Source of the DNA: Gigantopelta aegis
Taxonomy: Eukaryota > Mollusca > Gastropoda > Neomphalida > Peltospiridae
Direction of reading: 5' to 3'
Assembly (NCBI RefSeq): GCF_016097555.1
Contig: NC_054711.1
Coordinates: 36,188,550-36,252,549 of the forward strand
DNA length: 64,000 nt
Shown: positions 1 through 12,400 of the stretch, piece after piece
Layout of the letters: every line of letters begins with the position of its first letter
Numbering within the stretch: the stretch's first letter is position 1
Notes under the pieces: model-generated
What the model saw: only the letters and a program-made list of their open reading frames with translations
Databases searched by the model: none
Told to the model about the DNA's origin: nothing
Translations under genes and position numbers: made by a program

Positions 1-30
1 TTTATGTCAAATCTTTATTTTCTGCTTACA

Positions 31-300
31 GACCCTAATCAACTTTTGGACCCTAACTTACAGTATGCAGACCCTAATGCATATGTGGACCCTAATACAG
101 GTTACGTGGACCCTAATACAGCATATGTGGACCCTAATACAGGGTATATTGACCCGAATACCGGCTACATCGACCCAAATACACAGTTTGTGGATCCCAA
201 CATGGGTTACGTAGATCCGAATTCTGGATATGTGGACTCTAATGCCCAGTTTGTGGACCCAAATTCGGCTTACATAGACCCCAATGCAGCATATGGTCCT
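31..300 (+). repeat. Coding minisatellite, 21-bp unit (DPN heptads) in SETD2
   Basis: About 13 imperfect copies of a 21-bp unit read as a VDPNTGY-type heptad. Third-codon positions vary (gac/gat, cct/ccg/cca/ccc) while the amino acids stay the same, so the peptide is probably under selection rather than freshly duplicated. Confidence 0.85.
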
Positions 301-432
301 GGTGCCCAGTTTGTGAACATGGAAGCTGGAGTAGTTGCAGATCCGGCGTTCCAGGTACAGCAAGGCGTAGTAGATGTTCAGCATGCAGCATTTTCAGAAC
401 CGGGGCAGCAGGCTTCCTTCCAGCAATATCAG
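32..432 (+). CDS. SETD2: SETD2 exon with DPN heptad repeats
   Basis: The acceptor TTCTGCTTACAG ends at 31 and the donor CAG|GTAGGT follows 432. The exon enters with two bases of a codon and leaves in phase 0. It encodes about 13 imperfect heptads of the type VDPNTGY, then a Gln-rich stretch. An invertebrate-specific low-complexity spacer between SET and WW is expected for this family; the heptad itself is lineage-specific as far as I can judge. Confidence 0.88.
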
Positions 433-3400
433 GTAGGTTTCTTTATCAACAGCAGTTGGTTTGCCAGGAAATTAATCCATGTTTACAGAGCTAGCTTTGA
501 GTCGGTGGAACGTTTCACCAATTTGTCAATAAACAGGGTTCAGGTAGATGTGAAAAGAGCTTGAATGTGAGGGGTCATAATGAAAAAGCCAATGCATTTT
601 TTGTCAAAACCCATTAAAAGTGCTTGAATTTGACAAAGTACTTGAATTGCATGTTTCTGTTGATAAATATAAAAATTTACTTGTCATGTCATTTTATAAC
701 AAATATCAAAAATTGTTAGTTATGCTTTTGTGAATACTGATGAAAATATATGACATCAAGTGTGCAGAATTCCTTAAAAACTGTAATTTTAGAATGAAAT
801 GTGGTTTAAAGTGCTTGAATTGTGTCTTCCAAATTGTGTTTTAATCTGCTTTTTGTTTTAAAGCTTAAAAATTTAAGAAACCCGGTTAATTTGTAATTAA
901 ATCTCAATCGTTAAATAAAATTATTTTGTCAGGTCAAAAAAATCCATCCGGCACCAAAATATAATTTCCATCTGACACCAAAACTAAAGTGCCTATAGAA
1001 GACAAAGGGTTAATCAGAGAAATAAGTTAGTTAATCTAGATTTTAAACATCTTTCTTGGTTATGAAAAAAACATTGATTAATCAAAGTTCCCTAACATAC
1101 TTTTGATAAAATATTGCATTGATTCTGTTAAGTTGGCATCTTTGGTTTCTCTCAATGTCCGACACCAAAACTATTTAAACTTTGCTAAGTCAAAATGGGT
1201 TAATTGAGAAAAAATTTATGCATAATATTAATGCAGCTCCTCCTGCCTCCTACAAACATTTATTACTTTATTTCCTAATGTGAATGACTTAAATGACGTA
1301 CAAGGGCAAAGTTACACAATTCATCCGACACTAAAGTAAGGATTGTGAAATATGCTCAGCTGTCACTCTTTTTTTCCCACCACTCCCACCACTCCCACCA
1401 CTCCTTGGAGACTAGTTCAAGGAGAGTCGTGTTTACCTCCCCTTAGCAGGGAACATTTTGTACAGTATCACAGTATCACATCATTTGACATCCAATAGTT
1501 GATGATTAATAAATCAATGTGCTCTAGTGGTGTCGTTAAACAAAGCAAACTTTAAAGTATCGCATCACGACAAATTTCAGAGATCGCTACACAGTTGAAT
1601 TCTAAAACATTAAATAAATGTCATAGATATTACTCAATTTTCAACTGATTAATTAACAACTGTCACTCACTGATCAAAACTTTTAAAACAAAATGTTTCT
1701 TGCTTAGCATGTGAATTTATATAGTATCTATGTGTTAATATCTTAAATTGCTCCCCATAATCTTAAGTTAGGGGAGCAATTAATCACTCCCCTCAATTTG
1801 TTTATGGTGAGGTCTGAAAATATATTTAAAGGTAGTACTAAACCAAATAACTTCCGGCTGGGTCAAAGTTCGAGGTGCACACAACTTTTGATAGAGAAGT
1901 GAACACCACAAGTCATGTGATTGGTTATAAATGTGAGTGTGTTGGTTGTAAAAAAAATTGGTTTCATCTGGGCTAAAAATGTATGCAATTTTATTTCATC
2001 TAGTACCACTGTGTCAGGTAGCCTTGTGCTTGGAACATGTATGGGGTACCTGTAAAAAAACAGTACTCAAATTTTGTGCGGAACTAGGGTAGTCATAGAC
2101 GCTACTCGTTATCTCAGAAATGAGCAGCTTGACACCCACTTTTTTGTGATTCACTTTAAGGGTAAGGAGTGGTAGTATTTATATCCGTGGCATTTATGTC
2201 GATTGATACGTTGCAGGTAGGAGTTTTAGCCACATATGTTACTATTGTCGTCTATGGGATTTGATTTGGTAGTATACACCCTATAGGCACACTGTACATG
2301 TATGTTGTTGTACTTGTTGTATGTATGACACATGTACAGTGTTTCTGCCAGAAAGAAATGTTTGGATATGGCGCTATGGAATTGAATGCAACCACAGTAT
2401 TGGTGCATAATAAAAAATATTATGATTTTGTGATTTTATTTAATTAAACTATACTGGTTGATTAATTAGCTGTCACTGGACCAAGCAAGTTCACAATGAC
2501 CTTGACCGTGACACTAATCACTGTACATGGCTCTGAATGGAGTTTGAATCAAAGTTAGCACTGAGGAAATATGGTGTTATATATAGGCAACCTGAATTAA
2601 GATTTTAATAGCAATTTATTTTTGTATCAGAAATAACATGTGTCAATAGTGGGTTAATGTCTTTAGTTAACATAGTTAATTTTTCATGTATGAAATTCTG
2701 AAAACTCAAATTTGTAAAGAACTTGATTTTTTTTGTCATTTTGACATATTTATAGGGTGCTAAGTTATATTTTAGACAAGTTTGTAGTTTTATGCAAACT
2801 TTTAAATAAATTTAAAGAAAAACTTCACCAAAGACATAATTAAATTTGTTGTCACTATTGTGCCTTCTGTTCTTAGTTATACATAACATTAATCTTGTTA
2901 AACATTCCTTTAGATCTCCAGATCAAATATTTTTTTTAATAATCACTTAGTTTGCTCTCATGAAGACCATTTTAGGTTTATACTGGATTCAGAACCAATT
3001 TTTTTCAGATTTGATTATCTGCCTTGGAGTAAGTTGGTAATTTATTTTATTGTTAAAGCTGTATTACGCAATGTTACTAGCTAAATAAAATGCTGGATTA
3101 CTGATTGTAGAAATACATCCAATATACATATTGTATTGATCTGGATTAGAAAATAATGCAATAAAATAGATGTTTGGGTAATTATGTCATTTAAAAGTAG
3201 TTTTTTAAAGTAATTAATCAAAAATAAATGTGTGAAAGCTGGATGATAATTCCAGATATCACAAATATTAAAAGCTCCAACTAGAGTAGGCTACAAATAA
3301 AATATAGTCAGGAATATGGGTGGCTCCCAATGGTTTTGATGGTTCATTATGAAAATCAGCATGGCCGATGGATTTGAAATTCCCACACCTGGTAACTCGA

Positions 3401-6400
3401 AGACAGCCACACCCTGCATACAGGATTTCTTCCCAACACTAATGTCCAGAACATTAAGTTATTACTTCATACAGGTACAGTCATGTTGGTGTTTCCTTCC
3501 TCAGACAGTGTATTTTTTTAATACTGATATTTCTTTGATGTACCTGTTTAGGTCTCCTAATCTAGGGGTCAGTCAAGTGCATGTGTTTTAATGGAATACT
3601 TTAAAGGAGTAGAAGTACTCTGACTATCTTTGTTGTCTCTACATATATACACACACACCAAACTGACAGTAAATATCTTCAGGAGTTTTATTTTAAAACA
3701 TTTTGTTGTTTAATATGACATATTGCATTTGTACAAAACTGTATACAATATATATGCCTTATGAGGTGTACATTATATTAGGTTGCACTGTAGAAACAAC
3801 AGTTTCAGTGAGGCTGTCACTTTATGTCAGAATACACCACATCCTGGTTGTCATAAAAACACATAGCTGGACACTTTTTGAAAAATGTATATTATCAGTA
3901 TAGGTAGTACTAAACCAAATAACTTCCGGCTGGGTCAAAGTTCGAGGTGCACCCAACTTTTGATAGAGAAGTGAACACCACAAGTCCTGTGATTGGTTAT
4001 AAATGTGAGTGTGTTGGTTGTAAAAAAATTTAGTTTCATCTGGGCTAAAAATGTATGCAATTTTATTTCATCTAGTACCACTGTGTCAAGTAGCCTTGTG
4101 CTTGGAACATGTATGGGGTACCTGTAAAAAAAAGTACTCAAATTTTGTGCAGAACTAGGGTAGTCATAGACGCTACCCGTTATCTCAGAAATGAGCAGCT
4201 TGACACCCACTTTTTTGTGATTCACTTTAAGGGTGAGGGGTGGTAGTATTTATATCTGTGGCGTTTATGTCGATTGATACGTTGCAGGTAGGAGTTTTAG
4301 CCACATATGTTACTATTGTCGTCTATGGGATTTGATTTGTTAGTATACACCCTATAGGCACACTGTACATGTATGTTGTTGTACTTGTTGTATGTATGAC
4401 ACATGCACAGTGTTTCTGCCAGAAAGAAATGTTTGGATATGGCGCTATGGAATTGAATGCAACCACAGTATTGGGGGCCTCCCCCAGAAAGAAAATAGGT
4501 TACAGTTAGGGTTAGGGTTAAAAAAATCATACAATAATGATAAAATATATATAAGAGTAATTAATTTTGTCAAAAGGTTAACTTAAAAAAATAAAATCTG
4601 TAAAACAATTTATGGTGCCATACCTGGTTTACCCTCTGGCAGAAACTCTGACATACACATGTAGTCCTTCCCACAGGGAATGCCTTTTTACATACTATGG
4701 AATTTTCTCCAAACTATTTATTTCTGAGCCGACTGTTTTATAAATTGCACACAAAAAAGAGTGGGTTTTTTTTTTTTGGTTATTTCCAAAACACTTACAT
4801 TTCTTCTTACATCAAACCTAATCGAAATTATTTACAAAAAACATTTTTGTAGGAGGATGGGACGGATTATAGTAATGATTTGATAATATGTCATTAAACA
4901 ATCATTGTGTTGTGTTCAGGTTCCGTCCCACCTTCAACAGCAGGCAGCAGCGTTGACTGTACAGCAGCAGCAGCAGCATTTTGTAGACCCTCAGACGGGG
5001 ACCCCACAAGTGTTAGCCCAACACCCGGGCACCGCAGTGCAGACAGCCAGCCAGGTCCAGCAGGCTGTGTCAGCCGTCACGCACGTGTTGTCGGGGGTTA
5101 CAGACAGTCAAGCCGTCCTTCCAGCTGTACATGCCGTTGCGGCTGCCGTCGCTGATGTTTCAAACGATCAGCATGCAAATCTGGTCGTGGCGCAGGTAAG
5201 GAATTGTGTAGCTATGACTTTTACACCTTCACACCAAACGCTGACAGGAACAAATGAACGTAATAATATTAATACGTATTACAGGTAAGGAATTGTGTGT
5301 CTGTGACTTACACCTTCACACCAAACGCTGACAGGAACAAATGAACGTAATATTAATATTATTAATAAGTATCACAGGTATGGAATTTTGTGGCTGTGAA
5401 TTTTACACCTTCACATCAAACGCTGACAGGAACAAATGAACGTAATATTAATATTAGTAATAAGTGTTACAGATAAGGAATTGTGTGGTTGTGACTTCTA
5501 ATCCTTCACACCAAACACTGACAGGAACAATTGAACGTAATATTAGTAATCAGTATGTTGTGTACAACCATGCTCCACAACTGGTATATCAAAGGTCCTG
5601 GTACAATGTATGTGTTATGTTTGTGGGAAAGTCTGTTATCAAAAATCCCACCCACAATTCATTTTTAATTTGTGGATCCAAAAGATGGTATCATAAATTT
5701 GTATTACATTTATACATTTATTATATTTTTGTTGTGTTCTAATGTTCATTGACTGCACTAGTCCACAAGTTACACATATATTAGACCAGCACGAACTAAA
5801 GTGATTTCACATTATATGACTAATATGTAATGTCGTCTCTTGGAAAGTGTTTATAAGAGACACTTTGTTGTTAGTTGGTAAGTGCTGTCCATGTTGTGGC
5901 AGCAGGTTTCTTTAACTTGGTATTAGACAAAGTGTCACATCTGTCAATTGTAGTGTTTTTCCTAGCTTGTTTTAGCATGATGCGGCACCATGCCTCAATA
6001 GTCTAGCACCATCTTGCCTTTATCAGCGCCATGCTGCCCTGAGATTAAACAAGCCTTTTTCACTAATTAATTCTAAAATTACCTTTATAAAACACTGAAT
6101 TTTTTTATATTAATTATTACATTTTCCCTGTATATATTTTGTCATTCATAATTACATTTATTTTTAGTTCAATAACGTTTTGTTTTGTCTTTAATGAAAA
6201 TAAAGTGCCCTAAAAATGGAGAAAATGCCCCCAAAAGTGTGTAGTCTACTATGTCTTGCCAAATTTCATTGGAAAATACTATTATGTTTAGACACTGGTA
6301 TTGCTTAACATTCCTTTCTTTTTGCCTAGGTACAGCAGCTTCATCAACTGTTGGCAATGCAGCAGAACCTGGCAACGATCGAGGCGGCATCCCCGACAAC

Positions 6401-9400
6401 AGCTGCCCCCCAGCCACTGGTGGAGGAAGACGTGCCTCCCCCGCCGTCCATACCCAAACTGAAACTCCCACCCAAGTGGAAATCGGCCAAGGACAAGGAA
6501 GGCAGAACATATTATTACCACAGTATAACAAAGTTAGTAAATAAATAATAATATTACCACAGTATAACCAAGTTAGTAAATAAATAATAATATTACCACA
6601 GTATAACCAAGTTAGTAAATAAATAATAATATTACCACAGTATAACCAAGTTAGTAAATAAATAATAATATTACCACAGTGTAACAAAGTTAGTAAATAA
6701 CTAATATTACCAGTGTAACAAATTTAGTAAATAACTAATAATATTACCAGTGTAGCAAAGTTAGTAAATAACTAATAATATTACCAGTTTAATGAAGTTA
6801 GTAAATAACTAATAATGTTATCACAGTATAACAAAGTTGGTAAATAACTAATAATATTGCCACAGTATAACAAAATTGGTAAATAACTAATAATATTGCC
6901 ACAGTATAACAAAGTTTGTAAATAACTAATAATATTACCACAGTGTATTGAAGTTAATAAATAACTAATAATGTTAACACACTATAACGAAGTTAGTAAA
7001 TAACTAATATTACCACTATTATAATGAATTAAATAACTAATAATATTACTACAGTATAATGAAGTAAGTAAATAAGTATTATTATTATCCATATGGTTCA
7101 ACATAACTGAGTTAATAATAATCATACAAAGCACACGTGTAATAACAAGGGTGATGACGTAATTTGTAGCTTAGACTGTGCATTTGAAATATGACGTCAT
7201 TTCGTCGTCTCCTAGTTGTGGCTGAAAATTTTTGAGTTGAGTCTTTTTATTCATAAAGAAAACAACATTAATAATGTGAATAAATTATTAGACTCGCGTG
7301 TGAGTCGTACTGATTTTACGAAACTCGTGTCAGGATTCATGTATTACCCTCGCTCTCGCTCTGGCAATACAACAATCCTGACACTCGGTTCATAAAATCA
7401 GTACAACACACAAGCTCGTTTAATAATCTCTATATATTACCACAGTGCAATTAAGTAAATATGTCATGGTTATTAACATAGTACAGAATGAAGTTAGTAA
7501 ATAAGTTATAATATTACCACAGTGTAACTAAGTAAAAATGTCATGGTTATTAACATAGTACAGAATGAAGTTGGTAAATAAGTTATAATATTACCACAGT
7601 GTAACTAAGTAAAAATGTCATGGTTATTAACATAGTACAGAATGAAGTTAGTAAATAAGTTATAATATTACCACAGTGTAACTAAGTAAAAATGTCATGG
7701 TTATTAACATAGTACAGAATGAAGTTAGTAAATAAGTTATAATATTACCACAGTGTAACTAAGTAAAAATGTCATGGTTATTAACATAGTACAGAATGAA
7801 GTTAGTAAATAAGTTATAATATTACCACAGTGTAACTAAGTAAATATGTCATGGTTATTAACATAGTACAGAATGAAGTTGGTAAATAAGTTATAATATT
7901 ACCACAGTGTAACTAAGTAAAAATGTCATGGTTATTAACATAGTACAGAATGAAGTTGGTAAATAAGTTATAATATTACCACAGTGTAACTAAGTAAAAA
8001 TGTCATGGTTATTATCACAGTGTAACCATGATTATTAGCACAGTATGACTAAGTAAATATGTCATGGTTATTAACATAGTACAGAATGAAGTTAGTAAAT
8101 AAGTTATAATATTACCACAGTGTAACTAAGTAAATATGTCATGGTTATTAACATAGTACAGAATGAAGTTAGTAAATAAGTTATAATATTACCACAGTGT
8201 AACTAAGTAAATATGTCATGGTTATTAACATAGTACAGAATGAAGTTAGTAAATAAGTTATAATATTACCACAGTGTAACTAAGTAAAAATGTCATGGTT
8301 ATTAACATAGTACAGAATGAAGTTGGTAAATAAGTTATAATATTACCACAGTATAACTAAGTAAAAATGTCATGGTTATTATCACAGTGTAACCATGATT
8401 ATTAGCACAGTATGACTAAGTAAATATGTCATGGTTATTAACATAGTACAGAATGAAGTTAGTAAATAAGTTATAATATTACCACAGTGTAACTAAGTAA
8501 AAATGTCATGGTTATTAACATAGTACAGAATGAAGTTGGTAAATAAGTTATAATATTACCACAGTGTAACTAAGTAAATATGTCATGGTTATTAACATAG
8601 TACAGAATGAAGTTAGTAAATAAGTTATAATATTACCACAGTGTAACTAAGTAAATATGTCATGGTTATTAACATAGTACAGAATGAAGTTAGTAAATAA
8701 GTTATAATATTACCACAGTGTAACTAAGTAAAAATGTCATGGTTATTATCACAGTGTAACCATGATTATTAGCACAGTATGACTAAGTAAATATGTCATG
8801 GTTATTAACATAGTACAGAATGAAGTTAGTAAATAAGTTATAATATTACCACAGTGTAACTAAGTAAAAATGTCATGGTTATTAACATAGTACAGAATGA
8901 AGTTGGTAAATAAGTTATAATATTACCACAGTGTAACTAAGTAAAAATGTCATGGTTATTAACATAGTACAGAATGAAGTTGGTAAATAAGTTATAATAT
9001 TACCACAGTGTAACTAAGTAAAAATGTCATGGTTATTATCACAGTGTAACCATGATTATTAGCACAGTATGACTAAGTAAATATGTCATGGTTATTAACA
9101 TAGTACAGAATGAAGTTAGTAAATAAGTTATAATATTACCACAGTGTAACTAAGTAAAAATGTCATGGTTATTATCACAGTGTAACCATGATTATTAGCA
9201 CAGTATGACTAAGTAAATATGTCATGGTTATTAACATAGTACAGAATGAAGTTAGTAAATAAGTTATAATATTACCACAGTGTAACTAAGTAAATATGTC
9301 ATGGTTATTAACATAGTACAGAATGAAGTTAGTAAATAAGTTATAATATTACCACAGTGTAACTAAGTAAATATGTCATGGTTATTAACATAGTACAGAA

Positions 9401-12400
9401 TGAAGTTGGTAAATAAGTTATAATATTACCACAGTGTAACTAAGTAAATATGTCATGGTTATTAACATAGTACAGAATGAAGTTAGTAAATAAGTTATAA
9501 TATTACCACAGTGTAACTAAGTAAAAATGTCATGGTTATTAACATAGTACAGAATGAAGTTAGTAAATAAGTTATAATATTACCACAGTGTAACTAAGTA
9601 AATATGTCATGGTTATTAACATAGTACAGAATGAAGTTGGTAAATAAGTTATAATATTACCACAGCGTAACTAAGTAAATATGTCATGGTTATTAACATA
9701 GTACAGAATGAAGTTAGTAAATAAGTTATAATATTACCACAGTGTAACTAAGTAAATATGTCATGGTTATTAACATAGTACAGAATGAAGTTGGTAAATA
9801 AGTTATAATATTACCACAGTGTAACTAAGTAAAAATGTCATGGTTATTATCACAGTGTAACCACGATTATTAGCACAGTATGACTAAGTAAATTTGTCAT
9901 CAGGTGTTGAATGTGATGATCTGGTTTATAGGATACCACCAGAGTTGTAACCATGATGTGATGTAGATATTTTGAGATTCCATCTCATAATTTTAAGCTT
10001 CTGACCCAAAATCTGAGATTCATGGAAGCACAGACTCCTTATAAATTTAGGGGCGAGACGTAGCCCAGTGGTAAAGTGCTCGCTTGATGTGCGGTCGGTT
10101 TCAGATCGATCCCCGTCAGTGGGCTCATTGGGCTATTTCTCGCTCCAGCCAGTGCACCACGACTGGTACATCAAAGGCCGTGGTATGTGCTATGTGCTAT
10201 CCTGTCTATGGGTTGGTGTATATAAAAGATCACCTGCTGCTAATCGAAAGTGGTGACAGCGGGTTTCCTCCCTCAATATCTGTGTGATCCTTAACCATAA
10301 GTCCGATGCCATATAACCGTAAAATGAAATGAGTTGAGTGCGTCGTTAAATAAAACAATTCCTTCCTTCCTTCCTTCTAAATTTGCAATCTGGTCATAAT
10401 TATTAACTCTTTATCCATCCAGCTTTACCACCAGAAAACGTCATCACTGACCCAAGTTTCCAACATGAAATATGTAATTTTGAACCTACATTTTTCCACC
10501 TCAAATTGTAGGAAAACAATGTCACAGTCTCTTGATGTGTGTAATAATTTAGGGGACATCTTAATGAGTTTAATTACACAAATATAATGTACAGAAGAAC
10601 TTTATTAATATTAAAAAAAATATTTTTTTTAAATCCTACAATCATGATCCATGATGTCATTGTTTCTGACACTTTCACAAAGTTTATTGTCACTTTCAAT
10701 CAACAACAAGTAATTGCATCCATCATCTACTTCAAAGTCTGTATTATCAGTTATTTTTGGCAAATATATTTTTTACAAATCTTCAGTTTTCATTAAATAA
10801 TTATGTAACATGTTTAAAAAAACATATTTTAGAAATAGCAAAAAATCTAACCCATGAACGCGTTACATCATCAATAACATTTACACACATTTAGATGTGG
10901 TTTTTTTGTTGTTGTTTTATTTTCGAAAATGTAATAGCAATTTAAATACGAATACCAGTCAACAAAATAAAGTCCTTATATTGGTAGAGGTAACCTGAGT
11001 GGTGGCAGTGACTGTTTTCTTTTACCCTAAACCATGTGTCAAAATTATCGTAAATATTAGACACCAAATAGCTGAAGTTTAAAGTGTGTTTATATATCAC
11101 TGAAATAGATATTCCTCTCTTTGTGGTTTCAGGGTAACGCAGTGGGAAATACCCACCTGGGACCAGTCAGAAGACATGGATTTGTCCACTCCGGAATATA
11201 AAGTGAAAGTAAGTGAATTGTGATGCAACAACCAGCTTCCATGATAGCACATTTATCAAAGTAGAGTCTATCAGATCAAAATTCAAAGTGTATCAAACTT
11301 TATTTAAATAGAGCATTGAATACTGTCACTGGTATGTTGGAACCAGAATTTGATATTTGCATGGAAATAGAAATACAAATTTGATTATTAAAACAAAACA
11401 AGAGTTATAATAATATTGTTATTCAGTCAGATAGGATGTAGCGTATTGGTAGGGCTATATAAATATAAATATAAATGGTGTGTTGTTCACCTACTATCTA
11501 CTGCTCTACAACTGGTATCTGAAAGGTCATATTATGTAATGCAAAATACAAAATCAACTACACTTGTAATCAGGAATATGTACTTACTGTACATACTGTG
11601 GCCTTTGATGTACCAGTCATAGGGATTTCCACTCCCACCCCCTGGTTTGAGGGCAGTCAATTCTACAACCCACTGCACCTGTTTTGGGAAATCTCTCTAG
11701 GAACTGGATATTCTATATATATTAGTCCCCTACCGGTCCAACCGAAGGGAACTATTGGTTTCATCTTGTCCTTCTGTCTGTCACTCTGTCCGACATATAG
11801 TTTTCACGACTTGTTTTTTGCAATGCCTCAAGATATTTACCTAAAAGTTTGTGTATAACCGTGTCATGTATAGTTACAAATCAAGTTGGACTTTCATAGC
11901 AATTTACCAATTTTTGACAGAGTTATGGCCCTTGAACGTTGCAGATATAATAATTTGTTGGGCTCGGTAGGGGACGTGTATTGCTTTAAGTGGCATTCTC
12001 AGTCCAGCCAGTGCACCATGACTGGTATATCAATGGCTGTGGTATGTGTTATCCTGTCTGTGGGATGGTGCATATAAAAGATCCCTTGCTGCTTATCGAA
12101 AAGAGTAGCCCATGAAGTGGTGACAGCAGGTTTCCTCTTTATATCTGTGTGGTCCGTAACCATATGTCTGACACCATATAACCGTAAATAAAATGTGTTG
12201 AGTGCGTCATTAAATAAAATATTTCCTTCCTTCTTCATTATGCGATTAGTCGCACCGACTTGTCGCATGCGATTCGTCATAGCAACTCGAATCATGTGTG
12301 GGGGAAGATGTTACATCATAAGATTCCGTGACATCAAACAAACCTCATCAGTTTAAAAAATATTTTGTGGGAAAGTAAGTGCATACAAATTTCCAGTGAA

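Noticed and set aside
3349-3591. 80-codon + strand frame in the SETD2 intron
   Set aside because: No domain, no splice context, low-complexity composition; expected by chance.
4504-4528. TTAGGGTTAGGGTT telomere-like motif
   Set aside because: Only about two units, inside a MITE whose relative at 21817-22155 has a decayed form of the same stretch.
6169-6687. 172-codon minus-strand frame with repeated YCGNIIIYLLTWL units
   Set aside because: It is the 39-bp minisatellite read backwards plus the antisense of the WW exon; 39 is divisible by three, so the frame stays open by construction.
10050-10125. tRNA gene at SINE heads (also 14704, 31360, 44155, 52788, 55690, 63844)
   Set aside because: Box A/B-like parts are present but the cloverleaf is poor, and each is followed by the same SINE body.
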